DNA of 64,000 bases from Algoriphagus aestuariicola (GTDB taxonomy: Bacteria; Bacteroidota; Bacteroidia; Cytophagales; Cyclobacteriaceae). A program made the position numbers and the translations under genes. Shown here piece by piece: positions 17,068 through 26,446 of the stretch (position 1 is its first letter; every line of letters begins with the position of its first letter). The notes under the pieces are model-generated. The model was not told the origin of the DNA and searched no databases. It was given only the letters and a program-made list of their open reading frames with translations. Location of the stretch: NCBI RefSeq assembly GCF_017254835.1, contig NZ_JAFKCW010000002.1, positions 1 to 64,000 on the forward strand. Direction: 5' to 3'.

Positions 17068-18377
17068 TGGCGGAGATTCTACCTCTCAAAGCATGGAGAT
17101 ACAATGAGCGATTGAGCGAGAATCTGGAAGATTTGACTGCTCCGCTCTTTGATGTGGTTTCAGCCCGTCAACGGGACTTGCTCTATGAAAATCCCCTAAA
17201 CAGCATCCATCTGTCCGTTCCCCAAGGTGAAAATCCTGCAGATAATGCCCGGCAAACCTTGGCGAATTGGAAATCGCAAGGGATCATCGCACAAGATCCA
17301 CTTCCGGGGATTTATGTCTACTACCAGTATTTTCGTCTACCTGGCGATCAAGAGGAACGATGTAGGAAGGGTTTCATCGCGCATATCAAGGCCTACGATT
17401 GGGATGAGCGTGAAATCCTCCGCCATGAAAGCACGATCGTATCTTCGGTGAATGATCGCATAGACCTCCTGCGCGCTACCGAAATTCAGGCAAGCCCCAC
17501 CCATGGCTTGTATGAAGATGAATCCGAGGAACTCGAGATCCACATGGATGCGGCCATGGCTTCGCCCCTCTACGAACTGGAGGATTATCAAGGCGTCCGA
17601 GAGGTCGTCGCCGTCATCCATGACAGGGAGGTCATTTCTAGATTTTTGGAAGTGCTAAAACAAAAAACGGTGATTTTGGCGGACGGGCACCATCGCTTAG
17701 AGGCTGCCATAGAATATAGAAAGATGCAAAGGGATGCTTTTCCATCAGCTAAGTGGAGAGGCTCGGATTACCATTTGATGTACCTGACCAATGCATATGG
17801 CAATCACCTCAAGATTCTTCCCACGCATAGATTGCTGTATGGGATGGAACTATCGGAGGAATTATTTTTGGGGAAACTGCGTGAATGGTTTGACATACGG
17901 GTCTTTGGTGATGCCGAGGAACTCGCCACTTATACCTTTCAGAGGAAGTGGTCCTTTGGATTGATCCTGCAGGACCAGTCCTTTGTAGTCAAATTCAAGC
18001 CGGAGCGATTTGAGGAGATGAGGCCTGATTTGCCGGAGGCCTTGAGACGCTTGGATTTGGTGATTTTGCACGACGTTGTGTTTGGGAGAATCCTTGGGAT
18101 GGATCTGGAAAAGCAAAGAAAAACCGATCAGCTCGCCTTTGAGCGCAATTTTGCAAGGTGTCTGCGGGAGGTAAGAAGCGGTAAGGCAAGCTTCGCTATG
18201 ATTACCCGCGAGATTGAAATGAGTCAAGTTTTGGACGTTTGCAAAACGGGTGCATTGATGCCTCAAAAATCTACTTACTTTTACCCGAAGGCACTCGGAG
18301 GATTGCTTTTCGGAAGCATTAAACAAGAAGAATTTGAATACGATTATGAAGCCTTTTTTGAGCAAGCTAAGCGATAG
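17067..18377 (+). CDS. DUF1015 family protein
   Basis: A 436-residue protein of the DUF1015 family; function unestablished. It contains the hallmark VILADGHHRLEAAIEYRKM near the middle (about residues 205-223) and begins MAEILPLKAWRYNERLSENL, the usual family start. The earlier in-frame ATG at 17046 lies inside accC and was not used; ATG 17067 overlaps the accC stop, so the two are probably translated together. The family is often placed near serine or phosphoglycerate metabolism genes in other bacteria, which is not the case here. Its 3' end overlaps maf by 32 bases. Confidence 0.85.
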   Translation: MAEILPLKAWRYNERLSENLEDLTAPLFDVVSARQRDLLYENPLNSIHLSVPQGENPADNARQTLANWKSQGIIAQDPLPGIYVYYQYFRLPGDQEERCRKGFIAHIKAYDWDEREILRHESTIVSSVNDRIDLLRATEIQASPTHGLYEDESEELEIHMDAAMASPLYELEDYQGVREVVAVIHDREVISRFLEVLKQKTVILADGHHRLEAAIEYRKMQRDAFPSAKWRGSDYHLMYLTNAYGNHLKILPTHRLLYGMELSEELFLGKLREWFDIRVFGDAEELATYTFQRKWSFGLILQDQSFVVKFKPERFEEMRPDLPEALRRLDLVILHDVVFGRILGMDLEKQRKTDQLAFERNFARCLREVRSGKASFAMITREIEMSQVLDVCKTGALMPQKSTYFYPKALGGLLFGSIKQEEFEYDYEAFFEQAKR

Positions 18378-18933
18378 ACGCATCATTCTGGCTTCGAACT
18401 CCCCGCGCAGGCAGGCGCTTCTCAGAGGATTGGAACTTGAGTTTGAAGTACGTGTCAACTCAATTGACGAGACTATACCTGCAGACCTTCCCGCCGAATA
18501 TGCGGCAGCATTTCTGTCCAGGCTGAAAGCCGAAGGCTATCCCGATCCCTTAGCTCCTGATGAGATCTTGATCACGGCAGACACGGTTGTGATCGTCAAT
18601 GGCCGTATTTTGGGGAAGCCCAATTCGGAAAAGGAAGCTTTTGAGATGATCAAAAGCCTATCTGGGACGAGCCATACGGTGATGACTGCGGTGACGATCA
18701 AGGATCACAAAAAAAGTGTGACGCTGGAAGATGAGGCCAAGGTGACTTTTCGATTTTTAGACGAAGAGGAGATCTGGCACTATGTCCGAAACTACGCCCC
18801 ATTCGACAAGGCGGGCGCCTATGGAATTCAGGAATGGATAGGGTTTACTGGAGTGAGCAGTATAGAAGGTTCCTACTTCACCGTCATGGGCTTTCCGCAA
18901 CACTTAGTCTATCAGCAGCTGAAAAAGTGGTGA
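18346..18933 (+). CDS. Maf family nucleotide pyrophosphatase
   Basis: A 195-residue protein that hydrolyses non-canonical or pyrimidine nucleoside triphosphates (house-cleaning; some members arrest septation). Motifs: IILASNSPRRQALLRGL, the metal-binding ITADTVVIVNGRILGKP, GTSHTVMTAVTI, and DKAGAYGIQEW near the C-terminus. The ASNSPRRQ and DKAGAYGIQ forms fit the dTTP/UTP-acting branch. ATG 18346 is preferred over TTG 18334. It overlaps the DUF1015 gene by 32 bases and is the last gene of the accC - DUF1015 - maf run, stopping 16 bases before the convergent metallo-hydrolase gene. Confidence 0.92.
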   Translation: MKPFLSKLSDRRIILASNSPRRQALLRGLELEFEVRVNSIDETIPADLPAEYAAAFLSRLKAEGYPDPLAPDEILITADTVVIVNGRILGKPNSEKEAFEMIKSLSGTSHTVMTAVTIKDHKKSVTLEDEAKVTFRFLDEEEIWHYVRNYAPFDKAGAYGIQEWIGFTGVSSIEGSYFTVMGFPQHLVYQQLKKW

Positions 18934-18949
18934 GGGTTTCCGACTGGCC

Positions 18950-20026
18950 CTAGGCAAGCAGATTTCTTCCTACGACGGGATAGATCATCCTACCGTCTAC
19001 TGCGACAGGATTGGCTTTTAGCCAGTCCAGCGGCTCAAGTAGTGGTTCGTTGGAAAGGTCAAAGGTGCCAAAGTGCATGGGGATGAAATGCTTTCCACCC
19101 ATCTCCATAAATGCCCGGGCCGCGTCCATGGGACTGGTATGGACTGGATGCATAAACCACTCCGGCTTAAACGCACCCACGCCCATGATTGCGTAATCAG
19201 GGGATCCCATTGTATCAGCGATTAGCTTGAAATGCCGATCATATCCGGAGTCGCTCATGAAATAAATGCTTCTGTCACCACTCTCGATGAAATACCCACC
19301 CCAAAGTCGCTGGTTAGTATCGGTGAGTCCTCGCCTGGACCAATGCCGCGTCGGTACAAAGGTGATCCTCAAGGATTCTTTGAGATCGTAGGACTGAAAC
19401 CAGCCCGCCTCTTGTATAGGATTCTTGGGCATCCAGGGCTTGAGAAGTGGGGACATGTTCATTCCAGTCAGGATTGTCGCTTGTGGCATGAGTTTTCCCA
19501 AAAGCCTCAGGGTCGCTTCATCGCAATGATCCCGGTGGTCATGGGAAACCAATATATAATCCACTTTCCCCAATTGATCCGGTACTAGGGGGAGCTTTGA
19601 ATGACGTTTAAGGGCCCAGTTGTCTATCCAGACGGGATCTGTAAGGATCGTAACTCCGGCGAGACGCATCAGATAGCTGGCATGTCCCAGCCAGATCAGC
19701 TGATCTTTTCCACTGGGGAGCGGATTCGGCATCTGGTGCACTTCCAGTCTTCGCTTGTCCGTCTTTTTTTCTTCTTCTTGGGGATTTTTGCTGAACTTCC
19801 ATTTGACCACTGCAGCGAGGCTTGCCTCAAAAGGATGGTGCAGGTTTTGGAAAAGGCCATTGCTTAGACGAGGTGTTCCTTTCCAATCGCTGGGAACTCT
19901 GTCATAGGGGAGTTTGGGGTTGTATGTGTGGTTCAAAGTTGTATCGGAGTTGAAATCGACGGTGGTGAGCAAATATCCTGCAGGGGCCGCCGCCGCTAGA
20001 GCAGTAAGAAAAGTCCTTCTTTTCAT
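18950..20026 (-). CDS. Tat-exported MBL-fold metallo-hydrolase (NAPE-PLD/UlaG-like)
   Basis: A 358-residue protein with a twin-arginine type signal (MKRRTFLTALAAAAPAGYLL), so it is probably exported folded to the periplasm. The metallo-beta-lactamase motif is VSHDHRDHCDEATL (HxHxDH), with further ligands in FVPTRHWSRRG and in the C-terminal FIPMHFGTFDL. The overall plan (GKDQLIWLGHASYLMRLAG, then the HxHxDH box) is that of the N-acylphosphatidylethanolamine phospholipase D / UlaG-like lactonase group. The substrate could be a phospholipid or a lactone; neither is shown. ATG 20026 is used; the frame also offers TTG one codon earlier. Convergent with maf. Confidence 0.87.
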   Translation of the reverse strand: MKRRTFLTALAAAAPAGYLLTTVDFNSDTTLNHTYNPKLPYDRVPSDWKGTPRLSNGLFQNLHHPFEASLAAVVKWKFSKNPQEEEKKTDKRRLEVHQMPNPLPSGKDQLIWLGHASYLMRLAGVTILTDPVWIDNWALKRHSKLPLVPDQLGKVDYILVSHDHRDHCDEATLRLLGKLMPQATILTGMNMSPLLKPWMPKNPIQEAGWFQSYDLKESLRITFVPTRHWSRRGLTDTNQRLWGGYFIESGDRSIYFMSDSGYDRHFKLIADTMGSPDYAIMGVGAFKPEWFMHPVHTSPMDAARAFMEMGGKHFIPMHFGTFDLSNEPLLEPLDWLKANPVAVDGRMIYPVVGRNLLA

Positions 20027-20166
20027 CAATTGAACTTGAATTCAGTAGACAAACTGGATTTGATGCCGAAAAGTTGCTCCGACGGAGTTGAAATGGTTTG
20101 GCCATTTCTACCTTTTCCCATCCTGCCCGATTCCGACTGGAATTGAGCTGGTTTTAAAGAGGACGA

Positions 20167-20835
20167 TCAATCACTTCCAAAGTTCTGGACAACCATGAAA
20201 TAGGGCATGTTATAGAAGTTTTTCTCCCGATACACTCTTGCCCCACAGCCCAACTTTTTGAATTGGGGGTTGAGGATGTTTTGCCGGTGGCCTGGGGATT
20301 CCATCCAGAGCTTGACGACCGACTTTGCGAAGGAAAGATATGTGTGGGGTGGGATCACTTCGCGCTTGGAGGTCAAAGCGTAGGTGAATTCACCTGAAGG
20401 GTAGGGAGGGTTTACTTTTCTGCCAGCTTGGTATTGCAGGCCATAGGTGGAGCAGATATTCTCTCCGAAAAATTCTGGATTCAAGCCCTCCAAATGAAAA
20501 CGATCCCGCACCGAACGCTTGATCCGAATCCTGCTCGTGTGGGAGTAAAAGCCATATTTGACCATGTCTTGGGCATGTCCGGAGGCGACGAGTTCGATCT
20601 CTGACCTGAATTCAAAGGGCTTCAGTTTGGCTTTTACCCGCTCTTCGTTGGTGGCGTAGAATATGGCGGCCTGAAGCAAGGGGAAATTTACATGGTCAAA
20701 GTCTATGGCTTCGTACAGCGCCTCGATTCGATAAAAAGTGGCCTCATTGTATTTATGGTAAGATTCGTAAGTCCAGCTTTGAGCGCTGGAGTAAAAGGAA
20801 ATCAGGACAAAAGCCAGAGTCAACAGTCTATTCAT
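20167..20835 (-). CDS. CAP (SCP/PR1) domain protein, exported
   Basis: A 222-residue protein with a signal peptide (MNRLLTLAFVLISFYSSAQ). Residues about 50-220 match the CAP/SCP fold: AAIFYATNEERVKAKLKPF, ELVASGHAQDMVKYGFYSH, NICSTYG, and VVKLWMESPGHRQNILNPQF, which carry the conserved His and Glu residues of the central cavity. Bacterial CAP proteins are secreted and of largely unknown function. It is a single-gene unit between the metallo-hydrolase and the histidine kinase on the same strand. Confidence 0.9.
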   Translation of the reverse strand: MNRLLTLAFVLISFYSSAQSWTYESYHKYNEATFYRIEALYEAIDFDHVNFPLLQAAIFYATNEERVKAKLKPFEFRSEIELVASGHAQDMVKYGFYSHTSRIRIKRSVRDRFHLEGLNPEFFGENICSTYGLQYQAGRKVNPPYPSGEFTYALTSKREVIPPHTYLSFAKSVVKLWMESPGHRQNILNPQFKKLGCGARVYREKNFYNMPYFMVVQNFGSD

Positions 20836-20973
20836 CGGATCGGATACTCGTCAGTTAGGACGAATCCGGAACGGATTTATTTTTGGTAAATGGGAATTTT
20901 TTGAACCAAATTTCAGAAATGAATCGATTTCAGTTCTTTAGGACTGCTGGCTGTTGCGTGATCGAGGTAAGGC

Positions 20974-23274
20974 TTATTTCCTGATCGTGAAGGTAAACTT
21001 GGATCCCTTTCCAGGCTGGGATTCGAGGCTGATCTCACCTCGCAGGTAATCAACGGACTTTTTGACAATGGCAAGACCTATCCCGGTACCGTCGTAGTCC
21101 CGCTGATTGTGAAGCCTTTGAAAAAGCACGAAGATTTTGCTGAAATATTCTTCGCTTATCCCGATGCCATTATCTTCCACGGAAAACTCCCACACCTCGT
21201 CGAGGTCTTTGCCTCGCACAGTGATAATGGGTGGTACTTCCGCTTTGGAGTACTTGATGCCATTGCCGATTAGATTTTGAAAGATCTGGAAAATCGGCGT
21301 TTTGTAGGAGTAGATCTGGGGTAAGTCCTCGTAGATGATCATGGCATTCTTCTCCTTTATGGCCTTCTTCATAAAGTGCTCCAGCTCTTCAACAAGCTCG
21401 TTGATATCCAAGCTGGTTTTTTGTTCGCTCACTTTTCCTACCCTCGAGAGCTCCAGCAAATCCAGAATGATCCGCTGCATTTGTCTGGCTCCGTTGGTTG
21501 CAAAGTGGATGTATTCCAAAGCTTTTTCGTCCAGCACATGCTTGTATTTGCGCTCCAGCAGGCCCATGAAGCTGGAAATCATCCGGAGCGGCTCTTGGAG
21601 GTCATGGGAAGCTACAAAGGCAAATTGCTGAAGCTCTTGGTTGGAAATTGCCAGATCCTTCACATTTTTTTCCAGCTTCTGGTTGAGCTTTTGAAGAGAT
21701 TCTTCAAATTCCTTTTGGCTGGAAATGTCCTGCATCGCACCCACCACTCGGGTGACTATGCCTTGTTCATCTCGGATAAAGATGGCCTTATCCAACACGA
21801 AAGCATAGCTTCCGTCGCTCCTGAGAAATCTGTACTCCTCCAACCAGTGGCTTCTGGTGGATCTCGGGTCCATGTAAGACTGAATGAGCTTAAATATCCT
21901 CGTCCGGTCTTCTGGATGGATCAGGTTCAACAGAAATTCAAAGCTTGTCTCGGTGACTTTGGGATCGTAGCCGAAAAGTGTTAGAAATCCTTCGCCCCAA
22001 TACAGATTCTTCTTTTCCACTTCAAAATCCCAAATCGCATCACTGGTTGCCCTGGTGACGATCTGGAATCTTTCAATATGCTGGGCAGCGGATTTTCTGC
22101 TTTCGGCCAACTCGGAGATGTTTTGGCCGGTACCAAAGATGCAGTTCCTGTCGTGGTAAGTCAGCTGGGATGCTGAAAAAAGAAACGGGATCCTTTTGCC
22201 GGATTTGGTATGCAATTCCAGAGTAAAGTCCATCTGACGGTCTTCGGTTACCTTGCGGGAATAGGAATTGAAGATGGCGCTGTCTTTAGGCGCAAAAAAC
22301 TCCTCGGGACTCATTTGCGAGATCTCCTCAGCAGAGTACTCTGACACTTCCTCCAGTTGGTGATTCCATAGCAAGAATTTCCCGTCGGTATCAAATAGGA
22401 AAAAGAGACTGGGAAGCTGTTGGATCAGGGATTGATTAAACCCGATTTCCTCCTGGAGTGCTTGGGCGACTTCTTTTTCCTGGGTGATGTCGACCATCAT
22501 TCCCCTGATTTTCTTCGGTTTACCGTCTTCGACAACGACGTTCACCCGGTCATTGATCCAAATGGTTTTTCCCACTTTGGTCAAGAAGCGGTAGTCAAAG
22601 TTGTGGTCTTGGTGACGACTCGTCTCCAGATGGCAGGTCTTTATCGCGATCTCCCGATCTTCGGGATGGATGTGATTCTGCCAAAAATCTTTTTCCTCCA
22701 TCCACTCCTGTGGAGTATAGCCAATAGTCTTTTCCGATTGCGGGCTGATGTAAGTAAATTCGAAGGTCTGCGCGTCAGCTTCCCAGAAAACTCCGTCCAG
22801 GTTTTCGATCAGCGATCTGTTATTCTCTTTTTCGCTCTTTAGCTTCTCCTTGGTTTGGACGAAGTCATCCACATCCTGAAGCGTTCCAATCAGTTTTTGA
22901 CGGCGGGTTTTTTCGTCCAAAACAAGCTTGGCTTTGGAGAGAACCCAAATTGGATTTCCGTCTTTTTGTAACAATCTGTGCTTGATATCGAAATTGGACA
23001 CTCCAGCCAAGAATAATTCAAAATGGTTTTTGACGGATTGAAAGTCTTCCTGATAGATAATGGACTTCAGCCCAGCGTAGCTTGGAGTGAACTCATGGGG
23101 AAGAAACCCCAAAAGACGGTAGATACCGTTGGAAAAAGACAGTTTTTTCGTTTCCAGATCCATCTCCCAAATGCCCGAGCCGGTCATCGATTCCAGATGC
23201 TCTAGCCAGTCCTCCTTGTGGATACTTGGCTTCGGCAGGGGTGTTTTTGCGGTACTCAATTCAGTTTTACTCAT
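20974..23274 (-). CDS. Multi-PAS sensor histidine kinase
   Basis: A 766-residue cytoplasmic-looking kinase with no transmembrane segment. Four PAS/PAC units can be seen: about 25-130, 150-270, 285-395 and 400-520 (for example GIWEMDLETKKLSFSNGIYR, VFWEADAQTFEFTYISP, LFFLFDTDGKFLLWNHQLE, AIWDFEVEKKNLYWGEGFL). Then come a short coiled segment, a HisKA domain with the phosphorylated His557 in FAFVASHDLQEPLRM, and a HATPase with NLIGNGIKYSK, VEDNGIGI and GTGIGLAIVKK. The H-box sequence is of the phytochrome-like PAS kinase type common in Bacteroidota. No response regulator gene lies next to it, so it is an orphan; the Hpt protein at 28.8 kb is the only other phosphorelay part in the window. The signal is unknown. 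Confidence 0.93.
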   Translation of the reverse strand: MSKTELSTAKTPLPKPSIHKEDWLEHLESMTGSGIWEMDLETKKLSFSNGIYRLLGFLPHEFTPSYAGLKSIIYQEDFQSVKNHFELFLAGVSNFDIKHRLLQKDGNPIWVLSKAKLVLDEKTRRQKLIGTLQDVDDFVQTKEKLKSEKENNRSLIENLDGVFWEADAQTFEFTYISPQSEKTIGYTPQEWMEEKDFWQNHIHPEDREIAIKTCHLETSRHQDHNFDYRFLTKVGKTIWINDRVNVVVEDGKPKKIRGMMVDITQEKEVAQALQEEIGFNQSLIQQLPSLFFLFDTDGKFLLWNHQLEEVSEYSAEEISQMSPEEFFAPKDSAIFNSYSRKVTEDRQMDFTLELHTKSGKRIPFLFSASQLTYHDRNCIFGTGQNISELAESRKSAAQHIERFQIVTRATSDAIWDFEVEKKNLYWGEGFLTLFGYDPKVTETSFEFLLNLIHPEDRTRIFKLIQSYMDPRSTRSHWLEEYRFLRSDGSYAFVLDKAIFIRDEQGIVTRVVGAMQDISSQKEFEESLQKLNQKLEKNVKDLAISNQELQQFAFVASHDLQEPLRMISSFMGLLERKYKHVLDEKALEYIHFATNGARQMQRIILDLLELSRVGKVSEQKTSLDINELVEELEHFMKKAIKEKNAMIIYEDLPQIYSYKTPIFQIFQNLIGNGIKYSKAEVPPIITVRGKDLDEVWEFSVEDNGIGISEEYFSKIFVLFQRLHNQRDYDGTGIGLAIVKKSVDYLRGEISLESQPGKGSKFTFTIRK

Positions 23275-23600
23275 TTTTCGTTTCTATCAAATCGACGGAA
23301 ACAGGCAATAAGTTGTGAGTTGGAAACTACCAAACTAGCTGCTCGTCAAAAGGAAGGCTTCCGCGATTCCTCCGCAAATAGCGCTACGGGGGATTGCCTT
23401 GGAAGCTTTTGTCTCAAAATGTAAATCAACGCGACCGTTTTCCGATTCCTTTACCTTAAGAGGCCTAATAGATCGGAAACAGACCTAGGAAATTGCTGTA
23501 GGCGCTAGGAAATGGTATCGTAAAAAAGCAAAAAAATGATGTGCCCCCAAGAGGTTGGTCACCTATCCGTGGCACATCAATTTAGACGACCTTACCTTCT
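23275..23600. other. Intergenic region upstream of the histidine kinase
   Basis: No gene seen. It should hold the kinase promoter (no clean TAnnTTTG found) and contains the long hairpin at 23537-23579 just after the TIM-barrel gene stop. Confidence 0.4.
23537..23579 (-). terminator. Long hairpin after the TIM-barrel gene, possible terminator
   Basis: TGATGTGCC (23537-23545) pairs with GGCACATCA (23571-23579); the 25-nt interior contains a smaller AGGT...ACCT repeat that can extend the structure. On the minus strand the hairpin runs into a T-rich tract (complement of the A run at 23530-23536), as a terminator for the gene ending at 23601 should. Confidence 0.65.
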
Positions 23601-24629
23601 TTAAGCCAATGCTTTGTGGCAAAATTCGACGCATTTTTGGACTTCTTTGACGGCGTCGGATCCTTCGGGAACCTGATATTCCAGCTCTATCGTCGCGGGA
23701 AATTTATATTTGTTCTTTTGCATCAGTTTCAGCATTTCTGGAATTGGGGTGTCACCCTTTCCCCAAGCCAGATTCCCCTTGCCATTGGCTGGCGTCTGAC
23801 GATCTTTGGTATGCATGCTCAGTATGCGGGAGTGCTGCTTTTCGATCAGTTGCATAAGATCGCTATGTCCGGCAGCTATGTAGTGGCCTGCATCAAGGTT
23901 CAGTCCATTGTTTGGACTTTGCGCCAGAGCCGTATCCCAAAAAGTAAAAGTTTCCTGCTCATGTCCATGGTAGCCAATGTTCATTTTGTTCTTTTCGCCA
24001 AGTTTTCCGAGCCGTAGCGTCTGCGCATCGTCAGAAGGGTGCTCCAGGGTCACGTGACTCGCCCCGAGCGCTTTGGCGGCTTGCATGCCGTAGGATACTT
24101 CCAGATCGGAATTGTTTCTTCCAAAGGCGCTTGGCTTGAATGCATAGATGCTTACCCCGGCGTCCTTGTACATCTTGCGTAGCTGCTCAAACTTCTTCAT
24201 GTCCGCCTTGGCCCGCCAGTCTGCGACCACTTTGGTGTAGGCATCTGCTTGGGCCCGCAAATCAGCCATTTCCTTGGTTTCGTCCTCCGTGAGGGTCTCG
24301 CCACGGCGTTGCTTTCCCCCCAACTGAGAAGCCCGCATCCGATTGAAAGTCGGTTTTGGCATCCCTGCAAAGCTTTCCGCCGGATCTCCCATCAGTTCTA
24401 TCGAAGACAATCCTGAGTCGACGACATACTTCAATGTAGCTTCTGCGCTTTGGTCGGGCATGGATCGGAAGGAATAAGTGATACATCCGATCTTGACTCC
24501 GTTTATTTCCGAATCCGGCTTGTTGAGCGATTTGATGAGGGCAGGGGCGCCCTGGATCCAAGTAGGTGCCATAGCCAGACCAGCTATTCCCAAGGCTGAT
24601 TTTTGTAGAAATTCTCTTCTGTTGTTCAT
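23601..24629 (-). CDS. Tat-type sugar phosphate isomerase/epimerase-like TIM-barrel protein
   Basis: A 342-residue protein of the xylose isomerase-like TIM-barrel (AP_endonuc_2) family. The N-terminus MNNRREFLQKSALGIAGLAM is a twin-arginine signal, so it probably acts in the periplasm after folded export. Metal-site segments include VTLEHPSDD, NIGYHGHEQETF, LNLDAGHYIAAG, HSRILSMHTKDRQ and the C-terminal ATIELEY. Exported members occur widely in Bacteroidota and are thought to act on sugars or sugar derivatives; the substrate is not known. A Gln/Arg/Lys-rich insertion (about 95-145) sits between early strands. It is a single-gene unit ended by the hairpin at 23537-23579. Confidence 0.87.
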   Translation of the reverse strand: MNNRREFLQKSALGIAGLAMAPTWIQGAPALIKSLNKPDSEINGVKIGCITYSFRSMPDQSAEATLKYVVDSGLSSIELMGDPAESFAGMPKPTFNRMRASQLGGKQRRGETLTEDETKEMADLRAQADAYTKVVADWRAKADMKKFEQLRKMYKDAGVSIYAFKPSAFGRNNSDLEVSYGMQAAKALGASHVTLEHPSDDAQTLRLGKLGEKNKMNIGYHGHEQETFTFWDTALAQSPNNGLNLDAGHYIAAGHSDLMQLIEKQHSRILSMHTKDRQTPANGKGNLAWGKGDTPIPEMLKLMQKNKYKFPATIELEYQVPEGSDAVKEVQKCVEFCHKALA

Positions 24630-24745
24630 GGTTAAGTTGGGTTTGCAAGAGTGTCTAGGCTTAAATTAGGATTTTTATTTCGGCTTTGCCCCTGATTTTG
24701 AACTGCGTCTGTTTTTCAAGGCTAGTTGGCAAAATAAGGTGGCGA

Positions 24746-26446
24746 CTAGTATCCGAGGGCTTTGTCATCTCCCCTTGGATCAGCGCCGCCTTCCAACCTT
24801 CCATCAGGCAAGATCAAAATTGCATCAACTTTGCCGATCACCGGGCTGTTTCCCTCATTGATCAGGTATCCCCGGGATTTTAGCGTTAGAATCAGCGTTG
24901 AGTCAAATGATTCAGGTTCAAAATTGACCAGATCGGGGAGCCATTGGTGATGAAATCGAGGGGACTCTACAGCCTCTTGCATTCCCATACCAAACTCAGC
25001 TACATTCAAGATCGTCTGCAACACGGAGGTGATAATGGTTGATCCTCCCGGAGTTCCGACGACCATCCAGAGCTTACCGTCTTTCTCGACGATAGTGGGA
25101 GTCATCGAACTAAGCATCCGCTTTCCCGGAGCAATGCTGTTGGCTTCCGCTCCAACTAACCCAAACATATTTGGAACCCCCGGCTTGGCGCTGAAGTCGT
25201 CCATTTCGTTGTTCATGAAAAAGCCCAACTCTTCGATGAAAACCTTGGAACCATAGCCTCCATTGAGTGTCGTCGTGACTGAAACAGCATTCCCTTCAGC
25301 ATCCACGATAGAATAATGGGTGGTCTCCATGCTTTCGGAAAAGTGTACCTCGCCTTGGGCTATCTCCTCCGATCTAGTGGCTGCCTGAAAGCTGAATGAC
25401 TCCATCCTTGACTTTAGATATACAGTATCAAGAAGTTGATCTACTGGTATGTTAACAAAATCAGGATCTCCCAAATAATAGTTGCGATCTGCATAGGCGC
25501 GGCGCTCAGCCTCGACCAAAACCTGCACATATTCCGGCGAATGATGCCCAAGCTTTTGCAAGTCATAAGGCTCGATCATTTTTAGGATCTGAGCCAAAGT
25601 CATTCCCCCCGAACTGGGAGGAGCCATGGAGATCACTTTTAGGTTTTGATAAGGAAACACCAGTGGTTCTCGCCATTTTGCCTCGTAGCCTGCCAAATCC
25701 GCCTCGGTAATGATGCCGCCTTTTTGCTGCATGTGTGCTGCAAGCAACAGAGCTGTTTCACCCTTGTAAAATTCGTCGCGGCCATTTCGGGAGATTCGCT
25801 CGAGTGTGGCAGCCAAGGCGGGGATTTTCAGTGTATCCCCAGCCTGGATATCCCGATCGAAAAACGTTCCAGCGCCGTTTACTTCGACAAATTGTCTTCT
25901 TGCACGCTGCAGCCTTTCAGCCTGCCTCTCGGTGACGACAAATCCGTCACTGGCCAAGGTAATGACTGGCTGCAAGATCTCTGCCGGACTCAGCTTTCCA
26001 AACTTGGCCTGTGCCTCGAATATTCCGGCGATTGTACCCGGGACTCCCGAAGCCAACGCACCTTTAGTGCTAAGACCTGGGGTTACTTCCCCCTGTGGAT
26101 TGAGATACATGTCCTTTGTTGCCGCAGCAGGAGCCTTTTCACGATAATCCATCGAACCTACCGAACCATCGGCCATTCGATAGACCATGAAACCTCCGCC
26201 ACCTAGGTTTCCCGCAAAAGGATAGGTTACCGCCAAAGCCATCTCAGTAGCCATCATGGCGTCAAAGGCATTTCCGCCATTCTTGAGCACTTCCAGCCCT
26301 ATCCGCGAAGCTTCCTCACGTGCGGACACAACCATCGCTTTTTCGGCAATCAGCCCAGTTTTTGTTTCAGGTTTTGGAGTCTCTTTTCCACAGGAGAAGA
26401 GAAGCAAAACCACAAAGACAAAGCCTGTAGGAATCGCCCTTTTCAT
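24746..26446 (-). CDS. ggt: Gamma-glutamyltransferase, lipoprotein form (GGT-2)
   Basis: A 566-residue canonical GGT. A lipoprotein signal ends in LLLFSC with the lipidated Cys19, so it is anchored in the envelope. Catalytic features are classical: SMETTHYSIVDAEGNAVSVT with nucleophile Thr375, NNEMDDFS, and the oxyanion and substrate loop KRMLSSMTPTIV followed by GTPGGSTI. It hydrolyses or transfers gamma-glutamyl groups from glutathione and similar peptides. ATG 26446 overlaps the S9 peptidase stop by one base (TGATG on the minus strand), so translation is coupled. With the S9 peptidase it forms a peptide-degradation pair. Confidence 0.95.
   Translation of the reverse strand: MKRAIPTGFVFVVLLLFSCGKETPKPETKTGLIAEKAMVVSAREEASRIGLEVLKNGGNAFDAMMATEMALAVTYPFAGNLGGGGFMVYRMADGSVGSMDYREKAPAAATKDMYLNPQGEVTPGLSTKGALASGVPGTIAGIFEAQAKFGKLSPAEILQPVITLASDGFVVTERQAERLQRARRQFVEVNGAGTFFDRDIQAGDTLKIPALAATLERISRNGRDEFYKGETALLLAAHMQQKGGIITEADLAGYEAKWREPLVFPYQNLKVISMAPPSSGGMTLAQILKMIEPYDLQKLGHHSPEYVQVLVEAERRAYADRNYYLGDPDFVNIPVDQLLDTVYLKSRMESFSFQAATRSEEIAQGEVHFSESMETTHYSIVDAEGNAVSVTTTLNGGYGSKVFIEELGFFMNNEMDDFSAKPGVPNMFGLVGAEANSIAPGKRMLSSMTPTIVEKDGKLWMVVGTPGGSTIITSVLQTILNVAEFGMGMQEAVESPRFHHQWLPDLVNFEPESFDSTLILTLKSRGYLINEGNSPVIGKVDAILILPDGRLEGGADPRGDDKALGY

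Noticed and set aside
2613-26446. Possible duplication origin of the two GGT genes
   Set aside because: They differ in length, signal type and active-site motif, so no recent duplication is supported.
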